From NCBI RefSeq assembly GCF_041734735.1, contig NC_134896.1, positions 37,916,039 to 37,980,038 of the forward strand: DNA of 64,000 bases, written 5' to 3'. Below the pieces are notes generated by a model, which saw only the letters and a list, made by a program, of their open reading frames with translations, made no database searches and was not told the origin of the DNA. Below, piece by piece: positions 1 through 14,400 of the stretch (positions are counted from its first letter, which is position 1; the number at the start of each line of letters is the position of its first letter). Source of the stretch: Babylonia areolata (Eukaryota; Mollusca; Gastropoda; Neogastropoda; Buccinidae). The position numbers and the translations under genes were made by a program.

Positions 1-314
1 TTGTTATTGTGATGAATATTTGTTGTTCTGCCTATATAGTTATTATTCTGATGTCAAAGAATCAATATTTTGAGCAATGTTTTGCTTTTTTACTTCCCAC
101 TATAAAACAAATTATATTTGTATAGATTTTAAACCTAGTAAGAAAAAATATTAAAAAAAACAAACAAAACAATGAAGAGATGCATAAAATTGGGTAGATA
201 GATAGGATATGCCTTATGTTGAACAAATATTATTACCTCTAAATAGAAACGCATGTCATTGTGTGTATGAGGGATATATAACTCATGTTTAGTGCACATG
301 AGATTGACAGTTTG

Positions 315-315
<1 letters not shown>

Positions 316-352
<37 letters not shown>

Positions 353-353
353 G

Positions 354-385
<32 letters not shown>

Positions 386-394
386 TATTATTAT

Positions 395-425
<31 letters not shown>
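316..425. repeat. Compound (CA)n/(TA)n microsatellite
   Basis: A run of CA dinucleotides, broken once by 'gtga', passes into TA and TTA repeats. It has no coding meaning and is probably polymorphic in length. Confidence 0.9.
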
Positions 426-858
426 ATAAAATATACAACTTGGTTTTGCTCAGGAATTGTACCAGTGATAATTGCCAGTGATTTCTGGGCTGTTTATAGG
501 TCTACCTCAAACACATTCAGATCATTTATGATATAAACATGGGGTAGTGAGGTAGAGAGCAGCTTTCATTGTTTTTGTTTGGGTGTAGGTTAGAGTGCCT
601 GGTGTATTATTGATTTTTGCACACTAGTATGACATGAACTGGATTTCATGGTGGCGTGCATGCATCTACTGATCTAGAGAAGTGCAGTTATAACTGAATT
701 ACTGTCAAAGCCATAATGATGATAATGAAGTCTTTCTCTTCAGGGTGACTGACCCTTATGGAATCCATGGATAGTATCAGAAGGGTAATCAATGGACCAT
801 ATAGATAGTTTACCTTATGATTGCCTGTTGGGAATATTATAAAAAAAATTTAATAAGC

Positions 859-861
<3 letters not shown>

Positions 862-934
<73 letters not shown>

Positions 935-942
935 TATACACA
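862..942. repeat. Compound (TA)n/(CA)n microsatellite
   Basis: About 60 bases of TA dinucleotides are followed by CA dinucleotides, the same compound type as the tract near position 316. Confidence 0.9.
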
Positions 943-1039
943 GCCTGGAAATAGCCCCTTTGTGTTGTTCGTTTCATTTGATTTGACTACATCTGGCTTA
1001 TGTGATGAATCAAGGCTATCAATGAAAATGATAATTAAA

Positions 1040-1412
1040 TTTCCTCAAAACACTCATCTGCCAACACAGAGTCTGTGAGGTCTGGGTTCAAATCCTGCTC
1101 TTGCCCTTTCTCACAGATTTGACTGGAAAATTAAACAATGTCTAGTCATTCAGATGAGACAATAAACCAAGGTCTTGTGTGCAGCACGCACTCGGCACAC
1201 TGAAAAAGAACCCATGACAACCAAAGTGTTGTCCTCTTGCAAAATTCTTTAGAAGAAATCCACTCTGATTGGTACACAAATATGCATGCACTCAGAGCCT
1301 GACTGAGTGCAGTGGGTTATGCTTCTGATCAGGCATCTGCATAGCAGATATGGTTCAGCATATAATTTATGGATTTGTCTGAACGCAGTGATGCCTCCTT
1401 GAGAAACTGAAA
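1040..1412 (+). mobile_element. tRNA-headed SINE
   Basis: A box-B-like motif GGGTTCAAATCC lies at about 1083-1094. It is followed by the body seen in several other copies in this window: the 'agtcattcagatgagac' segment, 'gcaaaattct', and a tail segment whose reverse complement reads 'aggaggcatcactgcgttc'. The minus-strand copy at 43845-44225 has the same parts in the same order. The family is recognised as a widespread gastropod SINE type; no name is assigned. Confidence 0.75.
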
Positions 1413-2314
1413 CAGGAAACTTTATTGTGTGTCTGTGTGACATAAAAATGACATTGGACAATGGTACAGTGAATTAAATGTTTAGAACTACAACACAGTA
1501 TGACAGTAGAAATGGCACAGTTAATCAGATGTCTGAATGACATAGTATCACATAGTGACAGTAGAAATGGCACAGTGTACTTAGGTACATGTATGTATCA
1601 TTGTATGACACAATGGTGACAGTGAATAGTGGTTCAGGCAATTAGATGTCTTTGTGACACAGTAGTAGCAGAGACAGGAGTGAGGTGGTGAGTGCAGTGT
1701 GTCCTTGCAGTAATGAAGTGTGGTGCCTGTTTCAGGTGGAGCTGCCAGCCCAGGGGGGAACAAAGGAATGTGGCTTCCTCAGGGAACCTCACGTTGCCAT
1801 TCCACTCCTTGTGTGTGACCACTTCGTTATTGTCCTATGTGGGGGCTGTAGACCAAGACAGTCGGCATCTGCTGCAGGTCTTGTGGCAGTGATAAGCTTG
1901 TGACTGGTCTGCGGGAGCTGTGCTGATCAATCTCTGCCATGTGTCACAGGATTGGTCTGAATGCACAGAAATCATCTACCTTTACCATGACATCTGGTGC
2001 TACTCTGCTGGTTTGACAGTGTGTGGAACTGGAAGCACGAAAAATGTGTTTAGGAAATAATGTTAATTTGTCAAACACCAGAAATTTGTGCAGAATCTTT
2101 TAATCATTATGCTGTAAAACTAAAGTCAGGTGCATGAGGTCCATGTTTTATTGGGACTGTTTTCTTTTTTTTTTTCACTTGAGGGACACTTCTTTTAGTG
2201 TCTGCATCATCCCATTTCACCAGGAGAGATGAGTGATTGTGTCACCTGATGGCTGGATGACCAGTGTTGTTTCGTTGGAAAACATGTGCAAGTGTGCGTG
2301 TGTGACTTGACAAG

Positions 2315-3884
2315 ATGTCACACCCTCCCAATGAGCTGGAGACCATTCGCCAGCGAGCACGCCAAGCTGTGGAGTATTACAAACGACAGGTGAACTCAGC
2401 GAGTGCTGACAGCGGTGGCCAGGGTGGCAATGTCAGGTCCAATGCCTCTGCCAGTCCCTTTTCCTCAGCCTATCACCGCTCCATGGATAAGGAAGGGGCG
2501 CAGGAACAGTGCAATAGGGTTGGAGGCCAACTTCAGGGTCAGAGATCCTCCATGGAGGACATTCTGCATGGAGGAGTGGCCCCAGCCTCTTCCAACAGTT
2601 TTTATCGTGCCAAGATGAAGGCAGGGATCATAGACATGCGCAGCTCTTACAATGAGCGCATCGGTTCAGGGTCCAGCAGACAACGTTCTAGAACCTTTCA
2701 TGGACCTCACACAGGCAGGACTCGAACACAGACCTATGCTGTTGATCCTTACAAAGCCAAACCTTCAGCCTCCATCACGGGGAAACCCAAAGAATCTCCT
2801 GCACCTTCTCAGAGGCCCAATGTGGGCTCCCCTCCTTCTCCGTCCCCTCCTCAGCGCTACACCAATCACCAGGCGGCGATGAGCAGCACAGCCAGGGTGG
2901 GAGGGTCACGGCGCAACAGTCGAGGTTTGTATCGCAGCAACAGCAACCTGGAAATGGACAGCATGGAATGTATTGAGGATGATCTGCCTCCGGCAGCACT
3001 CCATCGTGAATATGGCAGCACTTCCTCTCTGGACCTTCTTGCTTCTGCAGGCCAGGAAAACTATGCTGACATGCTTAAAGACTTCAAAAATGGCCATTCT
3101 CCACCACGTGAGCCGCGCCTGCGCCAGTTATTGCAGCAGCAACAGCAGCAGAAGGTGATGAATGGAGTGATGGAGAAGGAAGAGGATGAGGGTTCTGACC
3201 ACGGCAAGTCCAAGAACAAGTCCAAGGGCAAAGAGAGGAAGACCCGGGCCAAGTCCATCACAGGAGACAGCAGCAGTGCCAGTATTCTGAAGAAACTGAG
3301 GGGAACGTCCAGCAAACATGATGCAGGGGATGGGCCAGCAAAGTCAGACGATAAGTGCAATGAGGAATCAGCCTCTGAGGAGAGACTGCGTCAAAAAGCC
3401 TTTATTCATTTTGACTGTCAGAGTGTAGGTGTGCGCCTGAGCAAATCAAGTAAGAGTCATTCGTTACCTAACTACATGAAGAACATCACCACTGGTGCGT
3501 CAGCAGCCTCTGTCAAACGCAACAGTTACGCTGTCAGTGACAAGGACCTGGCTGAGGGGACAGAGGATGATGATGTGGGGGATGGGAAGAACAACGACTT
3601 GGTGTTGTCCTGCCCCTTTTTTCGCAATGAGCTTGGGGGGGAGGGCAGCGTGCTGACAGGGGTGGCACCGCTGGCAGCTTACAAACATTCCACCACCAGC
3701 AACACCAGTGCAATGTCCCCCTGCCCCTGTGTGCGCCACCCGGCCTGCTGTGGGGTGGCCATTTTAGACTCCTCTCCTTCACCCTCAGGCAAAATCCTCC
3801 CCCCTCTGGTCAAACACCGTGGCTACGTTATAGAGTATGTGGACCATGGTGCCTACTATTACCGCCACTACTTCCACTCCTTTG
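2315..3884 (+). CDS. SIPA1L: SIPA1L-like exon 1 (N-terminal region)
   Basis: Codes residues 1-523 plus one base, ending in the donor GTGAGT. It is low-complexity and Ser/Gly-rich, with islands matching vertebrate SIPA1[13 protein letters not shown] near residue 229, [43 protein letters not shown], and the start of the RapGAP fold in [10 protein letters not shown] glutamine run sits near residue 271. A single 1.57-kb exon for this half matches the large first coding exon of vertebrate homologs. Confidence 0.93.
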
Positions 3885-6800
3885 GTGAGTCCTCTCACTC
3901 CTCACATCACCTTTCTGATTCTGTTTCTTGATCTTATCCTTGTTCATTTAGTTCTCACAACCCAACGGACTGAACAGTCTGAACAGGTCAACCAGCTGAC
4001 CAATGAGATAAAATATTCCCATTAACCAGTCTGCAGGACTGGTGAGGGAAAGAAAAAAAAACAAGTTATATATATATATATATATATAAATTACGAACAC
4101 AACAGCTAAACAAAAAACCCCAAACAACCCATCTGTGACAACCAATCTAGAAGGACGAATCTGGGTCATACTCCAGACATCTGCACTGTTATATTGCATT
4201 ACTCTTTTATCACAACAGATTTCTGTGTGGAATTCAGCCTGCTGTCTCAGGAGAGAGACGGGACCACTTAAATTTTGAACATCAAAATATTTAAAAAGTA
4301 ATAACACATTTGGAAAGAGCGCAGAAAACAACAACCCCAAAACTATGCTGATATGGATTGTATTATTTTGAGTAGTTTTCAAGAAAATCATTCAAAGTTA
4401 CATTAAAAAGTGTATAAAATGACATATTTTGACAGATTTCACAAACTGCTATTCTTAGACTATCATAAATTTTCAGATGAAGATTTACCAGACTTTCCTT
4501 TGCTGTACCTGGTACCACCAGTACCTTGTTTATGACTTCTTTTTTTTTTACCCCTGTCTTAACTTCCTTTTTGATTTTTTTGTTTCTCTCTGACTGCAGT
4601 TCGTGCAGGTGTATTTGTTTTCCAATCAAAGTGGATTTTTCTACAAAAGTTTGCCAGGTTCAACCCTTTTGTTACCATGGGTTCTTTTAAGTGCATGCTG
4701 CACATGGGACTTCAGTTTATGGTCTTATCCAAATGATTAGCATCCAGACCACCTCTTAAACTTAACTAAAGTTAAGGTCTTGTTGAGTGGAGGAAATACT
4801 GACTTGTATGGGATATTGAACTTGTGCAGTCACATTACCTTACTTCCTATGCAGATGCATTGCCACAAGGCCACCACTCAATATGACTAGGCCATCACCC
4901 AGGTGTTGTCTTGCACAGAAATTATGCATGATCAGATTATGACCAAGAGGTATCCATGTGATCCGATTGCTGATAAATCTGTCTTTGTGTAACATGAATT
5001 ATGTTAGATCATTGAAAGAAAAATCATTTTCAATTGATTTCACTGTCAGTGAAAGCCAGCCTGTTCCACTTCTGTCTGATTAGTCTGAAGTGAAGGATGT
5101 CTAACTGTCTGTCTGCTTTGTTACATATCATATATTTGATATTAAGCTATTGAGTGTCTATAACTAGTATAACTTAGAGTTGGACATCAGCTGATGTCAT
5201 GAAAAAAGTTAACATTGCCATAGTGTCTATTAGATGTCCACTAGCATACTACATTTATTTAAATTTTTCCTTCATCGGAGTTTGGTACAATGAACGTAAA
5301 CAGACTCTGAATGGTTAGTTTAATGTGTCTGGATTATAAACACTATGATTTTGAATTTATGTGATCATTCGTGAGGTGGAAGACCCCCTTTTTTTCCCCT
5401 CAATAATGATATGCTAACTGGACTGCATGAAGCACATTTGTCACATGCCAAAAAGGCAATGGACACTTCATCAAGTGAAGACAGTGGTCTAAGTCAGCTG
5501 ATTTGCACAACTTTACAAGCTGTGCTAATGATTTTATATACATATATGAGAATAAGGATGAGAACTGGATCTGTCTTGTCATGTGATATGTTTGAACTGG
5601 AAGGTGATGACAACAACAGTGACAAAACTGAAAACATCATCTGACTCACTCTTCAGTCCATGTTTCCAATCAGATATATATATCAGTTCTGAGCGAGTGA
5701 CCATGGCTGACTGATGGTGAAGGTGCTGTACTTTCCCCTAATTTGAGAAGAGGGGGAAGAGAAATAGAGGAGTGGTGTAAGACAATATTGGTGAAGGCTA
5801 GACAGAAGGCGGGTTTGTATTTGTATTTGTTTTTATCACAACAGATTTCTCTGTGTGAAATTTGGGCTGCTCTCCCCAGGGAAAGCGCGTCACTACACTA
5901 CAGCGCCACCCATTTTTTTGTATTTTTTTCCTGCGTGCAGTTTTATTTGTTTTTCCTATCTTATATCTAAGTGGATTTTTCTACAGAATTTTGCCAGGAA
6001 CAACCCTTTTGTTGACGTGGGTTCTTTTACGTGCGCTAAGTGCATGCTGCACACAGGATTGGTTTATCGTCTCATCCGAATGACTAGCATCCAGACCACC
6101 ACTCAAGGTCTAGTGGAGGGGGAGAAAATATCGGTGGTTGAACCGTGATTCAAACGAGCGCACTCAGATTCTCTCACTTCTTAGGCGGACGCGTTACCTC
6201 TAGGCCATCACTCCATGGCACCTGTTACTCAACTGTCTTTTCACAGTCATCAACTGCTGGGTATGGCAACAACCAGTAATCCATGATTTCCTTGAATCAC
6301 AGGGTTGACAGATGATAGCAGGGAATCATGTGTTGTTGTCTTTCATTTACTTTTCATGCTTTTTGTCACAGATTAGTTGACTGATTTATTTATAGAGGAG
6401 ACAAACCAGGTGCACCGCAGACACTTTATTGGATCATTTACAACGAGGAGGAAGGGAATATCATCAAAGCGCTCTCTCCTCTAAAGGGGGATGCTCTTAG
6501 TCTTAGGTGTAAGGACAACTTGATGGCTCACTCTCAGTCTCTGAGAACATTATTGACTTTTTAAAGTTTTTACAATTTTAGCTTGATGGAACCCACATAT
6601 GTCGTTGATGAGACGGTTATTCACTCACATGACTGCATCTTGCACTCGTGTGATTTTTATCATAAACACATAAGCTGTTTTTGGTGGGGGGTTTTACAGG
6701 TATAATCAGATGATAAGCATGTTATTTCCAGCTGTACTTTGTTTTCTTTCTTGGGTTTTGTATCTACTATAGTTTTTGTGGTAGAATTTATAATTTTAAA

Positions 6801-9800
6801 TGTAAATTACCCCTGATTCCTCAAAATTCCCTAGCAAGGGGAGAACACTTTTTTCTTTTTCTTTTTTCCAAAAATTCTCTGGCACTGAACTGATTGAGTA
6901 TGAAAACAGAGAAAAGGAGTAAAAATAAATTACAAAAAAAAAAAAAAAAAAAAAAAAATCTGTTTAAAAAAATTGTTTTGAAATCTGTAATGTTAGTCTT
7001 CGGTCAGAATGAACACTTGATTCAGGTTAGAATAAAGAGTAAAAGACCAAGGCAATAATTTACTGTAATTTTTTTTTTTTTAATTTTAAAGTTCTGTAAA
7101 CTGTTGATTAGATTAATAGATACATAAATTGTGTTAACCAAGTGTTCATTGCTTTAAATTTTACAGGGTCACACAATAAACTTCAATAAAGTGAAGAATA
7201 TATCAAATTATAAGTATATGGATTGGATGTGATCATATAGTATACTGATTTATAGCCTTTTTTTCTTCTTAAAATGTGTGAGTAATAATAATAATAGCCA
7301 TCTTCACAAAAGCAAGCACTGAAATATGCTTGTATACGCTTTATAAATGGTGTGATAATCAATAAATCATTAGTTAATTCTGCTTTTGAACAGATAACAG
7401 CATTTACAACAAGTATAAACATAATAAAGATTTCAGTTTTGTTGGTTGTTTAAGAAGGGGCAAAATGATAAAAGATCACACAAAACAAGTTTTTACAGTA
7501 ATCTGACTCCGTGACTGACTATAATTTTCCACACCAGTCCTTAATAATTTTGTATGCTGGTTAAAAAAAAAAAAAAAGCGTTCTCACAGACACAGTTCTT
7601 GCCCCATGTTATAGAACATGTAGTATGGCCTGTGTTATCATTGATGTAACATATAACACAGCCTGTAGTATCTCTGTTCCAATATGTGTGTTTGTGACAT
7701 GGCCTGTACTGTCATTGGTGTGTATGATTTACTATGAAATGCCCTATTGTGTCATTGGAGTAATACAAATATATATGTGACATGACCTGTGCTGTCATTG
7801 GTGCAGTATGTGACCCGGTCTATGGTGTCATTGGTGTAATATGACATGACCTGTGATGTGACTGGTGTAATATGTGGCGTGTTGTGTCATTGGTGTAATA
7901 CTGTATATGTGACATCGCCTGATGATGTCATTGAAGGAATATGTGACATGCGTCACATAGTCTATGGTGTCAACTGTCATTGGTGTAATATGTGACATGG
8001 CCTGTGGTGTCATTGGTATAATATATTTATTATTATTATATGTGACATGACCTGTGGTGTCATTGATGTAATATGTGACTTGACCTATGTTGTGATTGGT
8101 GTATTTTTTAATATGTGACACAGTACGTAGTGTCATCAGAGCAATATCTGATATGGTCTGGTGTGTCATTGGTGTTATATGTGACATGGCTCAGTGTCTC
8201 ATTGGTGAAATATGTGGCATGGCTTGGTGTGTCATTGGTGTAATATGTGACATGGCCTGTTGTGTCATTGGTGAAATATGTGACATGGCTCAGTGTGTCA
8301 TTGGTGTAATATATGACATGGCCTGTTGTGTTATTGGTGAAATATGTGACATAGCTCAGTGTGTCATTGTTGAAATATGTGACATGGCTCTGTGTGTCAT
8401 TGGTGTAATATGTGACATGGCCAGGTGTAACATCACTGAAATATGTGACATGGTGTGTGGCACAGATCACCAGAACCTGTTTGGAACAGACGATCAGCTG
8501 GGTCCTGTGGCAGTCAGCGTGCGCAGGGAGAAGGTGGACCCTGAGGAGCGCACCAACAACCTGGGCAGGGCTGACTATGGACTGTATCAGTATCGCATCA
8601 TCTGTCGCACCAGTCAGGTGGGCTTCCCCCTTCTTTTCTTCTTTTGTAGCCTTGACTTTTGGTGGTAAATCAATGTATCATCATGTAGGTTTTACCACTA
8701 CATTGTCATTTACAGGACTGTTATAATATGGATTTTATCTTAACCATAGTTAGTATTATGCTTTGGTCTTCAAGGCACATCCTAGATTTTAAGAAAAAAG
8801 TGAAAAAATAAAAGAACAATCATTGATACATGCATGTTCTCTATGGATTGTAGCCCTGACACACTAATGTCATAGCTCAAAATAGACAACAAGTGAATAA
8901 CCAGAGATTTACAAGCTGTTACCTAGTCAAGCTAAAAACCAGAGTTTGACTCGCATGATACTTTGATAGATGAAAAGGAAAGGGGAAGATGCTCCAAGAT
9001 GGTAAAAAAGGAGAGAAAGAGGTGTGTGGATTGATGCTGTGGCTTGTTGCAGCTGATCTCACTGAGAGGGACCATATTAGAGAATGCAATGCAGGAGAGA
9101 GTGGTGTGTAGGCTATGTTGTGGATTGTTGCAGCTGATCACTCTGTGAGGGTCACATCATGGAGAATACAATACAGGAGAGAGTTGTGTGTGGAGTAATG
9201 TGGCTTGTTGCAGCTGTTCACACTGAGAGGGTCCATATTGGAGAATGCAGTACTGTACAAGAGAGAGTGTTGTGTGGAGTAATGTTGTGTATTGTTGCAG
9301 CTGATCACACTGAGTGAGTCCTCATGGAGAATGCAGTACAGGAGAGGTTCTGTGTGGAGTAATGTTGTGGATTGTTGCAGCTGATCACACTGCGAGGGTC
9401 CATATCGGAGAATGCAGTGAAGAAGAGAGTGGTGTGTAGAGTAATGTTGTGGATTGTTGCAGCTGACCACACTGCGAGGGTCCATCCTGGAGGATGCAAT
9501 ACCATCATCAGGGAGACTGAGCAGTTCACGGGGTGTGCCCCTCAAAGAGGTGCTGGAGGTGGCTATTGGTGAGGTGAACCTGTCCTGTCTGAAGCAGGCC
9601 ACGCCTGGCCCCAAGACAGCAGACCAGCTGCTCAAGTTGGATGAGCAGGGGGTCAGTAGCTCCCCACTCTTCTCTCTGTCACATGTATAGGCATTGGCAA
9701 GTCTGTACTGACCGGGTTGTAAAGTTTCTAACATGGGGCAAGCTATATTGCCTTGTATTATTTCACTTTTTTTTTTCTTCTCCTGTGAATGTGTAGTGTC

Positions 9801-9876
9801 TTAAAACTCTTATCAGTACATGAGTATAGATGTGAAATAATGCCCATCTGTTATCATTGTTAGAAACCAATTTATT

Positions 9877-9924
<48 letters not shown>

Positions 9925-11398
9925 ATTGTGTGTGTCGGTGTCTTGAGAGACGGAGAGAGGAATCATGTGCGTGTAGCTATTTCAAAATCAGTGCGTTTTT
10001 TTTATGCTTTTCATTTCTATTTTTAAAATGTGTCTTCATCAGTTCATGTCATTCTGTTCCTGTGCTTGTGTTTATAATTAAATGTAATTCACATTGTTTG
10101 TATATGAGCAGACAAAAAATTTGACCTCATAGGGATTGATAAACTGTGATATTGTTTTTCATTGCATTGGGATGTGTGATTTGTGGGATGGGAGGTATGA
10201 CGTGGTGTTATGTGATGATCACAAGTCATGGTTGGTGTAATGTTGATATGATTCAGTGTGATGTGATGATGCTGTCTGTAACAGATCTGTACAAACTACA
10301 AAGTGGGGATTATGTACTGTCGTGCTGGCCAGTCCTCAGAAGAAGAAATGTACAATAATGGTCAGTACTTTCAAACAATACAATATTCTTTTATGTTTAC
10401 TTGATTGATAGTCAACAGTCTGTTGTGAACACTTTAGAATGTAATTCCAACCAGGCTTGAAAACTTTTATCTAACTTTCATTAATCAGTTGGTCAAAAGC
10501 AGTTGCAATTGCAGTATTCAAATATTTCAGATCACTTTTCTTTTCAGTCTTTTCATCCTTCCCTTTTTATTGTAAAGAGTGTCAGCGTGTCAGTACCAGT
10601 GTTGAGCTGGAGTAGTAGATCTTCAGTATTGTTTTGCTATAGAAAAGCAATCTCAGATTTTCGCTGATTTTCTAATGTAGTCTGCAGCAGTGTTTTGTCA
10701 CAGATCAGCATTTTCAGATTTCTACTCATTCAGATTTCTACTCATTTTGTTAGGCCTCGAAGTTTTGACCAAAGCAGGCTTAAAAAATTGTAACTGATTA
10801 ATCAAATAGGAGCAGCTGATGTTAAACTTACTGATTTAGTGCCAGCCTGATACTGTATACATAACAGTTGAAGTCAGTGTAAAAGAATAGTGGTGTGACT
10901 TACATGTCTCCTTTGTTTTGCAGAATGTGGCAGCCCTGTGTTTGATGAGTTTCTGAATCTCATTGGACAGAAAGTGAGATTAAAAGGCTTTGACAAGTAC
11001 AGAGGGGGCTTGGACTGTAAAAGTAAGACTGCTCTCTGCATTTCTTTGAGTGCGTACGTGCATGTGCACTCACACATGTGTATGTGTGTGTATGATAATG
11101 ATGTACTGATATAGTGATAGAATGGAAAAGGTTGAGACAGTATATAATTTCATAAGGGCCGCTGTGATAGTGATACACAACATGGAAGAGGTTTGGACAG
11201 TATATAGCCTTATAAGGACTGCACTGATAGTGATACTGACACATAGCATGAAAAAAATGGGGACATGATCTGACTTCATTTGGGCTGAAATGATGGAGTG
11301 ATAGCACAGAAGAGATGGGTGCTGTATATAACTTTTTAAGGGCTGCAGTGATAGTGATGCACAGCATGGAACAAGTAGGTACAGCATATGAGCTGTAG

Positions 11399-11434
<36 letters not shown>

Positions 11435-14400
11435 AGGTGCTGATGTCATGTGCTTACAGTTAAGGTGTGTGTAGATGCTGACTGTGTGTGGTGATGGTGT
11501 CACTGTGAGAGAGAGAGAGAGAGAGAGAGGGGGGTGAGGTGCAGAAGACTGCTGACTGTGCTGATTGTATGTTTGCAGCTGACACCACCGGTCTGCACTC
11601 CTACTACACCACCTTCAACAACAACGAAATCATGTTCCACATCTCCACCATCCTCCCCTTCACCCCCAACAACCACCAGCAGGTCAGTACACCATCAGTG
11701 TTCTCTCTCCCTTCAGTGTCACCATGACCACTTCCACCACCACTTCATATCCTTCTGTATCCCCATCCAGCCACACTGCCACCACTATTTCACCTCATCT
11801 CTACTTATTTCCCCTTCCTTCCCCACCACCACAGTGTCATGGCCACCTTGCATCAGCCACTGTCCTGACTGTTCTCTTCTCCATCATTGTCATTGTCTTT
11901 ACCACCATTTCTTCTTCATCAGGTTCCCCACGAGGTGTCCTCCCTCTCTTCTTTTCCCCTCCTCCTCCTCCTCTCTCCTATTGTTGCCACTTTCACCACC
12001 ACTTCACCATCTGAATCATTGCTATTTGTATTCAACACTTATACTTTTATAGAAAGTGTCATCAGCAAAGTTAACTGTTGTATTACATTCATTATGAGTT
12101 TCCCAGGCACATGTAAACAGCGCAACAGTGGGAATAGAACACATCTTTGTGAGCCACTTTTGTTTTGAATAAAAGTAGAAGAGGCGAGATCTCTAACTTT
12201 GACTTGTGTTCTACATCTTAGAAAATCTATGATCCAGTCACAAAATAGATTCACAGACAGCAAGAGTTCTTTCAGTTTGAAACACAGTATTCATGGTCTG
12301 TTGTGTTAAAGCTGAGCTGTAATCTATATGAAGATCTTAGTATAGCTGTCAGGGTTCTGAAAGTGTCGAAAAACATGGTAAAATACCAATGCCATTAGCA
12401 TCTTCAACCATTCGGTTAGCTCTAGAAGCCATCTGAAAAGGGTCAAAAGAGGATGCATGCAAGTTTTGACACACCACAAAATGAGACATCAATGTTTAAA
12501 GGCAGTTGATATTAAAACTACAGGACAGTAATCATGAAGACAGACAAATTGTGTTTTCTTTGGAACAGGTATGTTGATTTTTTAAAGCAGTGTGGTACTA
12601 TGCACATTTGAAGGGACATAATAAAAGCATTGATGAAGATGCTAGATTGTGAGACTGTGTTCTTCCTCAAAAGGCCTGGTGAGATGTTATCAGACCCGCA
12701 TTTCTCAGTTTGAAACGACTGAAGTGGCATCTGACTTTGTTCTCTTAAATGTGCCAGGGGGAGGGGTGGTAATCCAGGATGCATTCACTTTGGAAGAAGC
12801 CAGTTTTGTCAGATCAGAAGAAATGAATGTTTAGTTTTCTGTTACAGTTCTATCAGCGGTGTCTTTGTCAGATGAGTTCATTTGTAGTCAGTGATGTTCT
12901 GGACTTGATGCATTTCTAGAAATATTAGCTGACTAACCTTTTCCTGAATAGAGACTGCTGTTTGGATGCATTTGTCTGTTGACTCATGGCTCTCTAACAG
13001 CCCTATTACACCATGGTTTATTGTTCACAAACATATTTTTGTTTTTTGTTGGAACATACACATTCTTACAGAAAACAATGTAAGCACTCACTTTGTCAAT
13101 ATATTTGTCAAAATCTGTTTTCAGATTATTTAAAAACACCCAAAGCTGTTCACTCATAACAGCGTAGCAAGTTTTCTAGGGCTGAGGCAATCCATGACTC
13201 TACTGTTTTAACAAAATGTTTTCAGTTTCTGTTTGAACACAAGTGCAAGGCAATGTTGTAAGATTTTCCCAAAGGAGCGCTGGGAATTGTGTGATATACT
13301 TTCATAATGGAGGTGTAACAGTGGAAGGGAGTTCTGTCACCACTTTCTGGACAGTTCATTTTCTGATGATAGTGGTAGAAATTTAGGCACTTCTTTCTTA
13401 AGTTGGCTTGATAAAAGTCATCAGCAACAAAAACACTAAACAATGAAGTCAGGGCAACTGTTTTCACTCTTCACTTAATCTGCCAGCAACTACAGGGTGG
13501 TAGAGAGGTAGGCCGTGGGATGGTCGTACTATGATCAGGGTCACTGTAGACATTTCACATGATGAGGAATTCTATCCACATCAGCAAAGCAGCACATGAT
13601 AGTACTTTTACATCAAAGCATCAGTGGTGTTTGTGAGGAAATGGACACTGTTACCCTTCTGTTTTCTTTGTTCAGCTGTGTGGTCAGCTGTGTACACAGT
13701 GAAGTCAAGTGGTTGAACAGTTGCCCTGCCCTGACTGTTTCAGTTGCTACGTAAACGCCACATAGGGAACGACATCGTGACCATCGTCTTCCAGGAGCCA
13801 GGTGCCCTTCCCTTTTCCCCCCGCACAGTGCGCTCTCAGTTCCAGCACGTCTTCATCATTGTGCGGGTGTCCAACCCCAACACAGAGAACACCCGTTACA
13901 GGTAAACATAAAGCTCATCTGAACAAACAATAGCTCTCGCTAAAGGAAAACATTTCCCTGAACAGAACAAAACAGCTCTCACAACTCATAAACATCTGCC
14001 TGATCAGAAAAAACAACAGCACTAGCTGCAGGTAAAAATCCACATGAACAGAACAAAAAACAGCACTGGCTACTGATAAACATTCACTTGATCAGAACAA
14101 ACAGCGCTTGCTACTAGTAAACTATTAAAGCCTTCAGATCAGCATTCAGTTCTACTCTGCTCAAGCGTACTACCTTATCATGCCGAAAACGTGACGTAAT
14201 GCCTATGATGCAGCCTTCAAATTGAAGATGATTGACCTAGCAGACAACAGTGCAAGTGGCGAACCAACAGCAACCTCCACTTTGTGTTCATGTTCATGAA
14301 GTGAAAGCGAGACTGAAGTCAGTGACAAGATGGCGGAAGAAGCTGTGCTGGTTCTCTTCAACTCGGACACTGAAGACAAAGATTTCAGTGTTTTCAGTGA

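Larger units (their letters stand above)
1..2314. other. Upstream flank and probable 5' UTR of the SIPA1L-like gene
   Basis: No coding region is supported here. The stretch holds a (CA)n/(TA)n tract (about 316-425), a (TA)n/(CA)n tract (862-942), a SINE (about 1040-1412) and loosely repeated sequence around a 'gacagtagaaatggcacag' motif (about 1420-1680). An in-frame TGA at 2303-2305 lies just before the chosen SIPA1L start, so the N-terminus does not run further upstream without splicing. A pyrimidine-rich run ending in AG near 2161-2184 could be the acceptor of the exon that carries the start codon, but this is only a guess. Confidence 0.5.
3885..8465. other. SIPA1L intron 1
   Basis: A 4.6-kb phase-1 intron. 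It holds two SINE copies (about 4190-4880 and 5815-6215), a poly(A) run near 6931-6958, AT-rich sequence without recognisable genes from 6250 to 7570, and a 33-bp repeat array from about 7600 to the acceptor. Confidence 0.85.

Noticed and set aside
1685-1903. Open frame upstream of SIPA1L as a possible extra N-terminal exon
   Set aside because: No similarity to SIPA1L N-termini, no donor linking it in frame to exon 1, and an in-frame stop just before the ATG at 2315.
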